The position numbers and the translations under genes were made by a program. Positions 55,588 to 64,000 of a DNA stretch of 64,000 nt are shown here, in pieces. The notes beneath the pieces are model-generated. The model saw only the letters and a list, made by a program, of their open reading frames with translations. It had not been told where the DNA came from and did not search any database. Every line of letters begins with the position of its first letter. Position 1 is the first letter of the stretch. This stretch comes from Clostridium sp. CAG:571. Lineage in GTDB: Bacteria; Bacillota; Clostridia; TANB77; CAG-508. The stretch spans positions 159,723 through 223,722 of the forward strand of contig HF999519.1 in assembly GCA_000434015.1 (NCBI GenBank). Reading direction: 5' to 3'.

Positions 55588-57661
55588 TTATTTTTTAAAA
55601 GAACTAATAATTGTATCTATATTTTCTTGATTATAGTTTTCATTTCTAGAAGTTATAGTTAAAATATATGCAGTATTGTTATCAATAAAACATATTTGAG
55701 TTGCTTTTACTTTAATATCATTCTGAGATATTGTATAAGAAATGATATAAGCATCTTTTCCATTTAAACTTACAAATTCTTTAGATATATCTCCATCAAG
55801 TTTATCTCCAAAAACTGATTTTAAACTTGATATAGTTGCATCTATATATGAAGATAAAGTATATGAGCTTGAGACTGAATCTGTTACTAAGTTTATATTT
55901 GAACCAGTTGTAGTATCTGCAAATATTATACCAGTTTTACCAGAAGGTGTTACCCAAGATTCAGGATAAGCAAATTGTATTCCGAGTAGTAGAATCTTTA
56001 TAAACTGTATATCCAGTTAAATCTTTTTCTGTAATAGTTTTTTTATCAGCGTCTGGATCAAGTTTTGACAATATATCTTTTGGAAGATCAATTCCTAAAA
56101 GTTTTGCCTTTTCAGGTAAAACCTTTTGTAAATTTGAATAAATTTCTTTGTAAAGATCATTCATTTTTGTGTTAGATATAGTATTTAAAAGTTCACCATT
56201 ATTTGAACTTAAATCATCAATATTAATATCATCAGTATAAGTTGTAGAATTATTTAAATTTAAGTTTATTTCTAAATCATCCTCTTCTTTAAATTTCAAA
56301 TTACAAACAGTTTCTATAGTGCCTTTACCAATTTGACCATTAGAATCAATATTTAATTCAAGAACAGAATTAGAAGAGTCATTAATTTTAAAATTAATTT
56401 TATTTTTATCTTTTTTATGTTCTATATATAAGTTAGCAAATTCAGTATCATTATCTTCATAAAGTACGATTGTTGCTTTTTTCTCTTTTTTTGAAGAAGA
56501 ATAATTAGCTTTTATATATGTAGTATCGTCAGAATTAAGCGTAATTATTTCTTCAGATTTATTGTGTGTTATTTCTATAGAAAAAGCAGAAGTTTCATCA
56601 CTACCATTTTTGAATTCAATTTTAGCTGTTTTTCCTTTATATGAATAAACTATTATTTGAACACTTTCATCAGCTGAGAAGTTGTCTTTTGAATCTTGCA
56701 AAGATTCAATTAAAGTTTGAATATCATCTTTTAAACTGTCTTTAGTAAAAGTAATTTGAATTTCATCATCATTATTATCAGATGATATAGAATATATAGA
56801 ACTTTGGATATTTTCTTGAGTTTCGTAAGCTTTTGTAACACCAGATTTTTCACATTTTTCTATAATTAAATCTAATGTTTGGTCATCATCTTTTAAAGTT
56901 TGGAAAAAGCTAAGTAAAATATCATATGCATGTTCACCATTTATAGTTAAAGTGTATGCATTAGCTTTTACATTTGTACCATTTACAGATGTTGTAACTT
57001 TTTTGTTTGATGTAAACATATCTTTTGTTAACTTTGAGTCTAATAGTTTTTGATATCTATCAACAATTTGAGTTCTTGAATCAGCAGAAATGTTTAATAA
57101 TTCATATATATCAACTTTTTCAAGCTTATCTGGAATATATTTAGAATCTATTCCAAATTTAGAAACAAGAGTTTTTAAATTATTGTTTTCAAAATATACA
57201 TATTTATCATATAAATCTGTACATTTTGCGCCATAACTATCATTATCTGCTAATAGTTCTAGATTAGTAATTTCTGAATCATTGTAGTTAGGTTTTATAC
57301 TAGCGTGATATTTATTCTTGCTTGGTATGGATTCTATAGAATATTCTATTTTAGAATTGTTAATAGCATCTTCAATAGATTTAGATGAAGAAGATGTGTT
57401 TGATGAATTATCAGTAATTGAACCTGTTATTTCACCAGTAGATTTTGAAGATTTTTGAGATAATTCTTTATAGTTTGCTAAAGATTTATCATAGTTAAAG
57501 TTTTTTGTTGAAGATACAGACTCTCCAAGATATTTAAAAAATAATTGCTTTGGAGATTTAAAAAGATCTGTTTTAAAATATAAAAATGCAGATACTCCTG
57601 CTAGAGCTACCAATAGTATAATTATGACAATTGGTATAATTAGTATTTTTTTGTTTTTCAT
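55588..57661 (-). CDS. Membrane-anchored DUF6583/PsbP-like protein (one CGGA site)
   Basis: 690 residues when CGGA (minus strand, 55984-55981) is one glycine; as triplets it stops 7 codons after the site. An N-terminal helix (ILIIPIVIIILLVALAGVSA) is followed by a long extracellular beta-rich region (DUF6583-like: FFKYLGESVSSTKNFNYDK, NIQSSIYSISSDNNDDEIQI). After the site comes a domain of about 130 residues beginning G-IQFAYPESWVTPSG and ending ENIDTIISSFKK, the pattern of PsbP/DcrB-like domains. The restored tail is a coherent domain, which argues against chance read-through. AAGGAGG lies upstream. Function unknown, probably envelope. Confidence 0.82.
55981..55984 (-). other. CGGA quadruplet glycine site in the DUF6583-like gene
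   Basis: After ACT ACT on the minus strand. Four-base reading gives STTGIQFAYPESWV and opens 130 further codons. Confidence 0.88.
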
Positions 57662-57816
57662 TTAATAAATTCCTCCTTTTACTTTTGTATAGAATAAATT
57701 ATAACATAAAAAGTAAAAAGTAAATATATAAATGCATAAAAATAAAAAAATAAAATAATAAAGATAAAAACAATAACTTGGATATTTTACTTTATTACTT
57801 TATTTTTTTATAAATT

Positions 57817-58539
57817 TTATTCCATAATATATGTAGAGTTTGAACTTACTTGAGGAGTATATATTGTTTCTTGTTCCAAAATAGACAAACAATCATTTAA
57901 GGAAGGAGAAACACAAATACTATTAGGTAAATTGTTATTTTCTATTCCTAATTCGGAAAAGGTTATGTATTGTTTTAATAAATTATCAAATGTATGATTT
58001 TTATTTACTAATATTAATTTCTTTAGACTTATTGGATCTTCTGTTTGAGTTATAAGGCTTCTATTTAACATAGAAAAATAATAAACTAAATCTGAACCAC
58101 CATGGTGCAATATTACATAATCAAAATTATTACATAATAATTCTGCTGGATTATTAAAGAAATAATTGCTATTAATACGAGGAAAATATTCAGTTTGTGT
58201 AGGAGCATTTCTTATATCAGAAACACTTACGGTATTTGTAGTAGTAAAAATATTTCTGTGATAAGAATTTTTTTGATCTCGTGGAAAGATCTGATTAAAC
58301 GTATTAATATTATTAGGTGAATCAAATATAACACTGGCGCTTCTATAACTAGTGTTATCTAGATATGTTGTGATCAGATTTTGAAGTAAACCATCTTTAT
58401 ATTTAAAGCAAGCTAATTGTGAATATTGGATATTGGAATCTGAAGCAATTTGTTTAATAAAATTTAAACTTTCACTAAATAATTCACTAGTTTTTTCAGA
58501 AAGTTCTTCATCTTGAGTTACTAATAACATTTTTTTCAT
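57817..58539 (-). CDS. Hypothetical soluble protein
   Basis: 240 residues from the ATG at 58539 (GAGGTG upstream). It starts MKKMLLVTQDEELSEKTSEL, a Rossmann-like beginning. A conserved-looking FDYVILHHGGSDLVYYFSML lies mid-protein. No family is recognised. It is 155 bp upstream of the DUF6583-like gene on the same strand, with AT-rich sequence between (57662-57816) showing nothing else. Confidence 0.45.
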   Translation of the reverse strand: MKKMLLVTQDEELSEKTSELFSESLNFIKQIASDSNIQYSQLACFKYKDGLLQNLITTYLDNTSYRSASVIFDSPNNINTFNQIFPRDQKNSYHRNIFTTTNTVSVSDIRNAPTQTEYFPRINSNYFFNNPAELLCNNFDYVILHHGGSDLVYYFSMLNRSLITQTEDPISLKKLILVNKNHTFDNLLKQYITFSELGIENNNLPNSICVSPSLNDCLSILEQETIYTPQVSSNSTYIME

Positions 58540-58711
58540 AAAAAGCACCTCGCACAATAAATATATTCTTTAATATATCATATTTACATAATAAAATCAA
58601 TGCAAATATGCCAAGATATATATATTTAAAATAATTGCCCCGTCCCCAATTGAAAATATTTTTTTATTATGATAATATTCTATAAAAATTATAAGACGAA
58701 AGGAGTTAATT

Positions 58712-59734
58712 ATGAGATATCCAGATTTTATAAAAATTGGAGATACAATAGGAATTACAGCGCCATCTGCAGGAATAACTAAAAAGGAAGATTGGTTAAG
58801 ATTGGATAATGTAAAAAATAATTTTGGAAGTTTGGGATATAAAGTAAGAGAAACTGAAGATGTTCGAAAATGTGAATTGGGAAGAAGCGCAGATGCTAAA
58901 AAAAGAGCAGAAGAATTTATGGAGTTATGGAATGATGAAAATATTTCTGCAATTATTATGGCAACAGGAGGAGATTTTTTAGCAGAAATTTTAGAGTATT
59001 TAGATTTTAATAAAATTAGTAAAAGTAAATTAAAATGGATTCAAGGATATTCAAATATTACAGTAATCTCATTTGTTTTTACAACTATGCTGGATATTGC
59101 AACAATATATGGACCAAATATAAAAGCATATGGAATGAGAAATTTATATAAAAATTTAACAGATTCAATCAGAATGCTGGAAGGAAAAGATGTTATTCAA
59201 GAGAGTTTTGAAAAATGTGAAGATAAAAATTTAATGTGTGAAAGAGTAGATCCACTAGAAGAATATAAACTAGAAGTAGTGTCATCTTGGAAAAGTTTAA
59301 AGGGTGATGAATTTTTAAACTTCTCAGGTAGAAGTATTGGTGGATGTATGGATGATATATTAAATTTAATTGGAACTAAATATGACTTTGTAAGTCAATA
59401 CATTGAAAAATATAAATATGATGGAATTGTATGGTTTTTAGAAGTATATGAAATGAGTAGCAGTCAGGTTATGAGAAATTTATGGCAAATGAAAAGTGCT
59501 GGATATTTTGAAAATTGTAGAGGAATAATATTTGGAAGACCACTTTTTGTAAGAGAGGATTATGGAGTTAAATTTTACGAAGCAGTTTTGGGAGCATTAA
59601 AAGATTTAAATATTCCAATTATTTATGATGTAGATATAGGTCATGTAGCGCCTCAAATGGCAGTGGTAAATGGAGCTATAATAGATGTTGTTTATGAAAA
59701 AGGAAAAGGAAAAATAAAAACTATATTCGAATGA
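58712..59734 (+). CDS. S66-family LD-carboxypeptidase / MccF-like
   Basis: 340 residues, AAGGAG upstream. It begins FIKIGDTIGITAPSAG, as S66 enzymes do. IMATGGDFLAEILEYLDF precedes the nucleophile elbow QGYSNIT (Ser). The glutamate is in VWFLEVYEMSS and the histidine in DVDIGHVAPQMAVVNGA, completing the Ser-Glu-His triad. Such enzymes trim tetrapeptides in peptidoglycan recycling, or degrade microcin C-like nucleotide peptides (MccF branch). Which activity applies is uncertain. It is monocistronic. Confidence 0.88.
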   Translation: MRYPDFIKIGDTIGITAPSAGITKKEDWLRLDNVKNNFGSLGYKVRETEDVRKCELGRSADAKKRAEEFMELWNDENISAIIMATGGDFLAEILEYLDFNKISKSKLKWIQGYSNITVISFVFTTMLDIATIYGPNIKAYGMRNLYKNLTDSIRMLEGKDVIQESFEKCEDKNLMCERVDPLEEYKLEVVSSWKSLKGDEFLNFSGRSIGGCMDDILNLIGTKYDFVSQYIEKYKYDGIVWFLEVYEMSSSQVMRNLWQMKSAGYFENCRGIIFGRPLFVREDYGVKFYEAVLGALKDLNIPIIYDVDIGHVAPQMAVVNGAIIDVVYEKGKGKIKTIFE

Positions 59735-59787
59735 TCAAAACTAAAAGGATGAAAAAAGTAAATAAAAATTAAGGGGAATAAGTATAA

Positions 59788-59828
59788 AAAGAGAAGCTAT
59801 TTAATTAACAAAATAACTTCTCTTTAAA
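59788..59828. terminator. Bidirectional terminator
   Basis: AAAGAGAAG pairs with CTTCTCTTT between the convergent carboxypeptidase and the 59860-60795 gene. Confidence 0.75.
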
Positions 59829-59859
59829 TTTTATATAAATAATTATTTTTTTGAATTTA

Positions 59860-60795
59860 TTAATCTATTTCATCAAAATTTGGAAGTGGGTTAATGCTTA
59901 TAGGAGCTGTTTTAGAGTTATTACTATAGCTACTATGTTTTGGTTCAAACATAGAACAAATTGAAACTGAATTTCCAGTTGATAAATCTGACTGATAAAA
60001 AGCATCATGTAAAGTTTGTGGAATATTATTTAATAAGCTTATATGTTGGATGCAAGTTGGTTTAGAATCTCTAGAATGGCGTAAATAATTTATAATAATA
60101 GTTTTTAAATTTTCCTGAATTTGTGGAATTATGCAAGACATATCTAGTTGTGCTAATTCGTTTTCAATACTATTAATATTATCTATTGTGATATTAGTAG
60201 GATGAGTTTTAAAAAACTTTAATATACTTGTAGATATATTTTGAGGCAAATCGTAATTAAATAAGTTTGTGTCTTTATCATAATAATTGTTTAATACAAT
60301 AGGCAATCTTTCTATTAAATCAGCTCTAAAGAGATAGTCTGCTGTAAGTGAATTTTCTTTGCGTTTTTTTCTTTCTTTTAAATAATTCATAATATTTCCA
60401 GGCTTTAAAGGTTCATTTTGCTTTTCTTCTACTTTTGGCATATATTTAGAAATAGGACCTTGATATGTAAGAATATTTGTTATTTTAAAAAAATCTTTAA
60501 GGTCGATAAATCCTCCATAAACATAGCTGCATAAATCACATAGAATTATGTGTGAAAGTGGTGAAAAATCATAAAAAGATAAATCATGTTGTTTATAATA
60601 AATTCCAACTTCTACAATTTTATTATTTAAAGTTGTAGAAATATTAGGAATTTTATCAAAGTCAATAGCAGTAAAGTATGAAGGGTCTGCAGAAGCATAT
60701 AATTTTATATTATGAATAATATTTTTTATGCGATTGGATAAATCATAAATACCACTAAAAAAAGTATCTATATCATCATTTGGTGTATTTTGCAT
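59860..60795 (-). CDS. Hypothetical protein
   Basis: 311 residues, mostly helical with no signal peptide or membrane segment. A distinctive block is HIILCDLCSYVYGGFIDLKD near residue 85. GGAGG lies upstream of the ATG. No family is recognised. It lies downstream of the PBP gene on the same strand but behind a terminator. Confidence 0.45.
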   Translation of the reverse strand: MQNTPNDDIDTFFSGIYDLSNRIKNIIHNIKLYASADPSYFTAIDFDKIPNISTTLNNKIVEVGIYYKQHDLSFYDFSPLSHIILCDLCSYVYGGFIDLKDFFKITNILTYQGPISKYMPKVEEKQNEPLKPGNIMNYLKERKKRKENSLTADYLFRADLIERLPIVLNNYYDKDTNLFNYDLPQNISTSILKFFKTHPTNITIDNINSIENELAQLDMSCIIPQIQENLKTIIINYLRHSRDSKPTCIQHISLLNNIPQTLHDAFYQSDLSTGNSVSICSMFEPKHSSYSNNSKTAPISINPLPNFDEID

Positions 60796-60873
60796 GTAAT
60801 AAACCTCCTGTAAATTGAGTCAATATATTATATTATAACATAATAAGTAAAAATAATCAAATAAATTAGATAG

Positions 60874-60912
60874 AAAAAAGAGCACTTTTTTGTCTTATTT
60901 TGTGCTCTTTTG
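60874..60912 (-). terminator. Terminator of the PBP gene
   Basis: AAAAGAGCAC pairs with GTGCTCTTTT, followed by Ts on the minus strand, 45 bp after the PBP stop. Confidence 0.75.
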
Positions 60913-60958
60913 TCGTAAAAAATAAATTCTTGTTATAAGTTATACATTATAAAAAATG

Positions 60959-63552
60959 TTAATCTAATTTGTTTTGATTATTTGAGTTGGTATTTGATGT
61001 AGTAGAATTTGTAGTGTTTTTTGAAGTGGAAGTATTAGTGTTAGTATTTTTATTTGATGTAGTATTATTGATGGTGTTATTTTTTGTAGGATTATTATTA
61101 CTTGTATTTGTATTAGAGGTATTATTATGTGTAGTATTATTATTTTTTGTAGAGTTTGATGATGTGTTATTGTTTGTATTGGTGTTTGTTTTATTAGTGA
61201 TATTTTGGTTTGTATTATTTTGGGTTGTATCATTTTCTATTATATTATTTTGTGTAGTGTTAGTTATAGAATTGTCGTAAATGGAGTTATTAGAAACATT
61301 ATTGGATATTGTATTATTTTGGTTTTGTGTAGTGTTATTTTTGTTATTCTTATTAGAAGAATTATGTTCTTTACAAGTAGATGGAAGAGTACCTTTTAAA
61401 TAGTATTCTGTATAAGTATCTGGACAATTTCCATTTGCAAGTTCACCAGATGAAGAACAAATAGTTGCACTAAGTACATTATTTGGCTTTTGGAATTTAC
61501 TTTTGTCTAATTTTTTATGAATAGAAGACATGACATTAGACCATAAAACACTAGCAGGATTTTGATTACCAGCAAAATCAATGTTTTCATTAAAATCGAA
61601 ACCATACCAAGTAACGGCTGTATAATAATTTGTAAAACCGCAAAGCCAACGATCATAATCATCATCTGTTGTTCCTGTTTTTGCTGCCACATCCATTCCT
61701 GATATTGAGCAATTAGTAGCGGTACCATGTGAACCAGTTACAGGACTAGTTAGTAAGTTTTTTATAATGTAAGCAACAGAATTAGAAATAACTTTTTGTC
61801 TTTTTTGTTTTTTAGTAACTAAAGTTTTTCCATTAGAATGTGCTATTTTTGTATAAAAAATAGGTTCGATATATACTCCGTCATTTGCAATGGAACTGTA
61901 AGCTCCAGCCATTTCAAGAGGACTAACTCCTTTTTCTAGGCCTCCTAATGCAAGAGCTAAATTACTATCTTCTTCTGTTAGGGTAGTAATTCCCATTTTC
62001 TCTAAATATTTTATAGAAGTAGCAGGAGTTATTTTTTCCATCATTTCAACAAATGGGATGTTTTGTGATGATTCTAATGCTCTTCTTACAGTTATTTTTC
62101 CTAAATAATTAGCATTATTTGTAGGAGAATAGTTTTCCTTCTTTTTATCTAAAAATGTCGTTTTAGTATCATCAAATATAGTAGAAGCTGTAAAAAGTTT
62201 TTTGTCAATACCAGGAACAAGAACAGTTAAAGGTTTACTTGCAGAACCGGTTTGTCTAATTCCTTGAGTCGCACGGTTAAATCCTCTAGAAGTAGTTTTT
62301 TTACCAAGTCCACCGAACACACCCAACAACATATCCATTAGTATGATCAATTATAACCATTGCAGCCTGTGAAGTAGTAGAAGAATCATTTTTAGATTTT
62401 ATTTGATATTTAGTTTTTTCAAATTCGGTTTCCATTTCTTTTTGAATGCTAGAATCTTGTGTACTATATATAGTAAGACCAGCCATATTTAAGTAATTAG
62501 TTGCAAATGTAGTATCCATTTTTTGCTTTTTTTCAATATCTGAAATTATTCCGAGATATTACAGCATCAGTATGATAAGAATATACAACATTATTTGAAG
62601 CAATATCTCCTTTTTTAAAATTTAATCCTTTTTCTAGATTAGAAGTGGCAGTTTCATAATCTTCATTAGAAATATAGTTTAATTCTAACATTTTATCTAA
62701 TACTAATTTAGTTCTCTTTTTTATTTTTTCAGACTTTTTATCTGTGTCTTGAAAAGGGTTATATGAATTAGGACTGTGATTTATACCTGCTAAAAAAGCA
62801 CATTCTTCTAATGTAAGATCTTTGACATCTTTATTAAAGTAATATTTAGCACCCATTTCAACTCCATAGATGTTTGGACCAACATAAATAATATTTAAGT
62901 ATGATTCTAAAATTTCTTCTTTGGATAAACAAAATTCTAATTCAATAGCCTTAGACCATTCTTCTACTTTTCTGGAAATAGAGGAAGCATCATTTCCAGT
63001 AATATTTTTTACTAATTGTTGAGTTATAGAACTTCCACCAAATGAAGATGAACCAAAATGTATTACATATGAAAATATTGCTGAACTTGTTCTTTTTACA
63101 TCAACACCATGATGTTTATAAAATCTTTCGTCTTCTATAGCTACATAGGCATTTTTTAAATTGTTTGGCATTTGTGACAAAGTAGTATTTTTATGAATCT
63201 TTTCAGTTCCTAATGTAGCAATAGTATTTCCGTCTTTATCTAAAATAATAGAACCTGTATTTGTAACCATTTCTTTTGCAATAGATTGCCATTTGTGAAT
63301 AGATATTCCTTTAACAATTGCAAAAATTATTATAAAAATAAAAAGAATAATTAATGTTATTTTTTTTATTTTTCTTTTTAATTTTGAATCACTTTTTTTT
63401 ATTTTTTTAGAATCTTTTTTTCTTCTCTTTAGTTCTTTTTCAGAAAAATTCTGTTCCAATTCTTGGGTATTTGTATTATTTTTTTTGTTCTTTCTATTTT
63501 TAGTATTATTTTCTTTTTTTATATCTATTTTCTTTTTTGAATGTTTTCCCAT
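60959..63552 (-). CDS. Class A penicillin-binding protein (CGGA and CGGT sites)
   Basis: 863 residues from ATG 63552 (GAGAGGA upstream), when two quadruplets are read as glycine. A Lys-rich cytoplasmic head and membrane helix precede the glycosyltransferase domain (AYVAIEDERFYKHHGVD, GGSSITQQLVKN, ILESYLNIIYVG). The CGGA site (62553-62550) lies in the linker, TDAVIS-G-IISDIEKK. The CGGT site (62315-62312) lies at the start of the transpeptidase domain, GYVVGCV-G-GLGKKTTSRG, then FNRATQGIRQTGSASKP with the SxxK serine. SSQN (SxN) and AAKTGTT (KTG) follow. The C-terminal 110 residues are an Asn/Thr-rich tail. It polymerises and cross-links peptidoglycan at the outer membrane face. Triplet reading would leave a glycosyltransferase without transpeptidase. 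Confidence 0.95.
62312..62315 (-). other. CGGT quadruplet glycine site, PBP site 2
   Basis: After TGT GTT. Class A PBPs have (A/M)-V-G-G here; four-base reading gives VGGLGKKTTSRGFNRATQ. Confidence 0.94.
62550..62553 (-). other. CGGA quadruplet glycine site, PBP site 1
   Basis: After ATA TCT in the interdomain linker. The residue itself is not strongly conserved, but four-base reading rejoins the two domains in frame. Confidence 0.9.
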
Positions 63553-63771
63553 AGGTAATCCTCTCAATAAATTATTTTTTGCTAATTATATCATAATATA
63601 TATAAAATGAGACAATTTTTTTGTGAAGAAATAAATAATATTAGATTTTGACTTAAATACATTTTAATCTTAAAATAAAAAAATTTAAGATTTATTTGAC
63701 TTGTTTTTTTCTTTAAGTTATATAATATATATAATCATATGTAAAACAAAAGAAAAAGGAGATTTTAATAT

Positions 63772-63996
63772 ATGAATCAAGAAGAAATAGATAAATTATT
63801 TGAAGCAATGAAAAAGGCAGATAAAAAATATATTTTAGAATGTGCGGAAGTAGAATGTAATGTTACAGATTTTTATGAAAGAGAAGATGAGATATATAAG
63901 AAAATTGTTGAGAAAATAGAAAAAAGTGATTGGCAGTATTTTTTGACATATAAAGAAAGTAAAGAATATAGTAATTGTGCGCCCAGCAAAGGGTAA
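63772..63996 (+). CDS. Hypothetical small acidic protein
   Basis: 74 residues with AAAGGAG upstream and a possible promoter (TTGACT and TATATAAT around 63697-63728). It is helical and acidic (NQEEIDKLFEAMKKADKKYI) with three cysteines. It ends just before the window edge. No family is recognised. Confidence 0.45.
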   Translation: MNQEEIDKLFEAMKKADKKYILECAEVECNVTDFYEREDEIYKKIVEKIEKSDWQYFLTYKESKEYSNCAPSKG

Positions 63997-64000
63997 GTAA

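Noticed and set aside
60987..61280. Plus-strand open frame opposite the PBP tail
   Set aside because: Val/Leu/Phe low-complexity shadow of the Asn/Thr-rich tail on the other strand.
33394..62553. Random sequencing or assembly indels as the cause of the broken genes
   Set aside because: All 14 breaks are an extra C exactly before GGA or GGT at glycine positions, none in homopolymers, and the window holds a matching tRNA. Error cannot be fully excluded without reads.
33394..62553. Simple reassignment of CGG to another amino acid (as known for Trp or Gln in some Firmicutes)
   Set aside because: A three-base reassignment would not restore the frame; in every case a fourth base must be consumed.

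Overview
Organism. The window is very AT-rich, and AGA dominates among arginine codons. It carries the classic Firmicutes order pyrH-frr-(ispA)-uppS-cdsA-rseP-polC, a gram-positive PolC, a T-box in front of glycyl-tRNA synthetase, RqcH, sortase and LPXTG proteins, and cohesin and dockerin proteins. This points to an uncultured, probably gut-dwelling clostridial (Bacillota) lineage. The exact taxon cannot be read from the sequence alone.

Main discovery. Eight protein-coding genes, among them core genes (polC, ligA, rseP, rqcH, a class A PBP), are each broken by apparent +1 frameshifts. Every break falls at a codon-aligned CGGA or CGGT. If those four bases are read as one glycine, every reading frame is restored. 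In the best-conserved proteins the restored residue falls where the family has glycine (LigA, PolC, RqcH, PBP and RseP motifs). I count 14 such sites (9 CGGA, 5 CGGT), including two in tandem in rseP, plus one tentative site in a gene remnant. Away from these sites CGG occurs almost only out of frame; I found one in-frame exception (26497-26499). The window also holds two neighbouring tRNA-Gly(UCC) genes. One is canonical (loop CUUCCAA). The other has loop CUUCCGA followed by C, and a disturbed stem that can refold into an 8-nt loop CU-UCCG-AC. Its four-base anticodon UCCG is the exact complement of CGGA. I read this as a natural quadruplet-decoding system in which CGGN means glycine, served by a dedicated tRNA.

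Layout. 1-8.9 kb is an accessory region. It holds a serpin-like membrane protein, a dead recombinase, nucleotidase and HD proteins, an MFS exporter, a polytopic membrane protein, a DUF5677-like protein and an APH-type kinase, interspersed with three copies of a minus-strand small-RNA unit and a second repeat type. 9.0-11.7 kb is a small serine-recombinase element (TnpV, recombinase, one orphan ORF) abutting the two tRNA-Gly genes (11.75-11.96 kb). 12-20 kb holds rusA, a Cys-rich protein, a U32 protein (RlhA-like), a YjcZ-like peptide, an SH3/dockerin N-acetylglucosaminidase and an SH3/cadherin-like surface protein. 20-31.6 kb holds tRNA-Thr(CGU), an ORF6N-PLD protein, ftsY, a UPF0182 protein, and a cohesin protein followed by a large DUF4214/dockerin protein. 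31.7-40.5 kb holds pgsA, ligA, a foreign-looking insert, a DUF4116 protein, rqcH, a SigH-like factor, tRNA-Thr(GGU), an L,D-transpeptidase and ychF. 40.6-41.7 kb is an LPKTG protein facing a sortase. 42-51.9 kb is the pyrH-to-polC cluster plus a DUF1294 protein. 52.2 kb carries a DnaA-box cluster. 52.6-63.6 kb holds a flavin-reductase-like protein, T-box-glyS, a DUF6583/PsbP-like surface protein, an S66 LD-carboxypeptidase and a class A PBP.

How it fits together. GlyRS should charge both tRNA-Gly species, since both keep C35, C36, the C2-G71 pair and U73. Replication (PolC, LigA), envelope proteolysis (RseP), wall synthesis (PBP) and ribosome rescue (RqcH) would all then depend on the variant tRNA. 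Any gene transferred to a host without that tRNA would fail.
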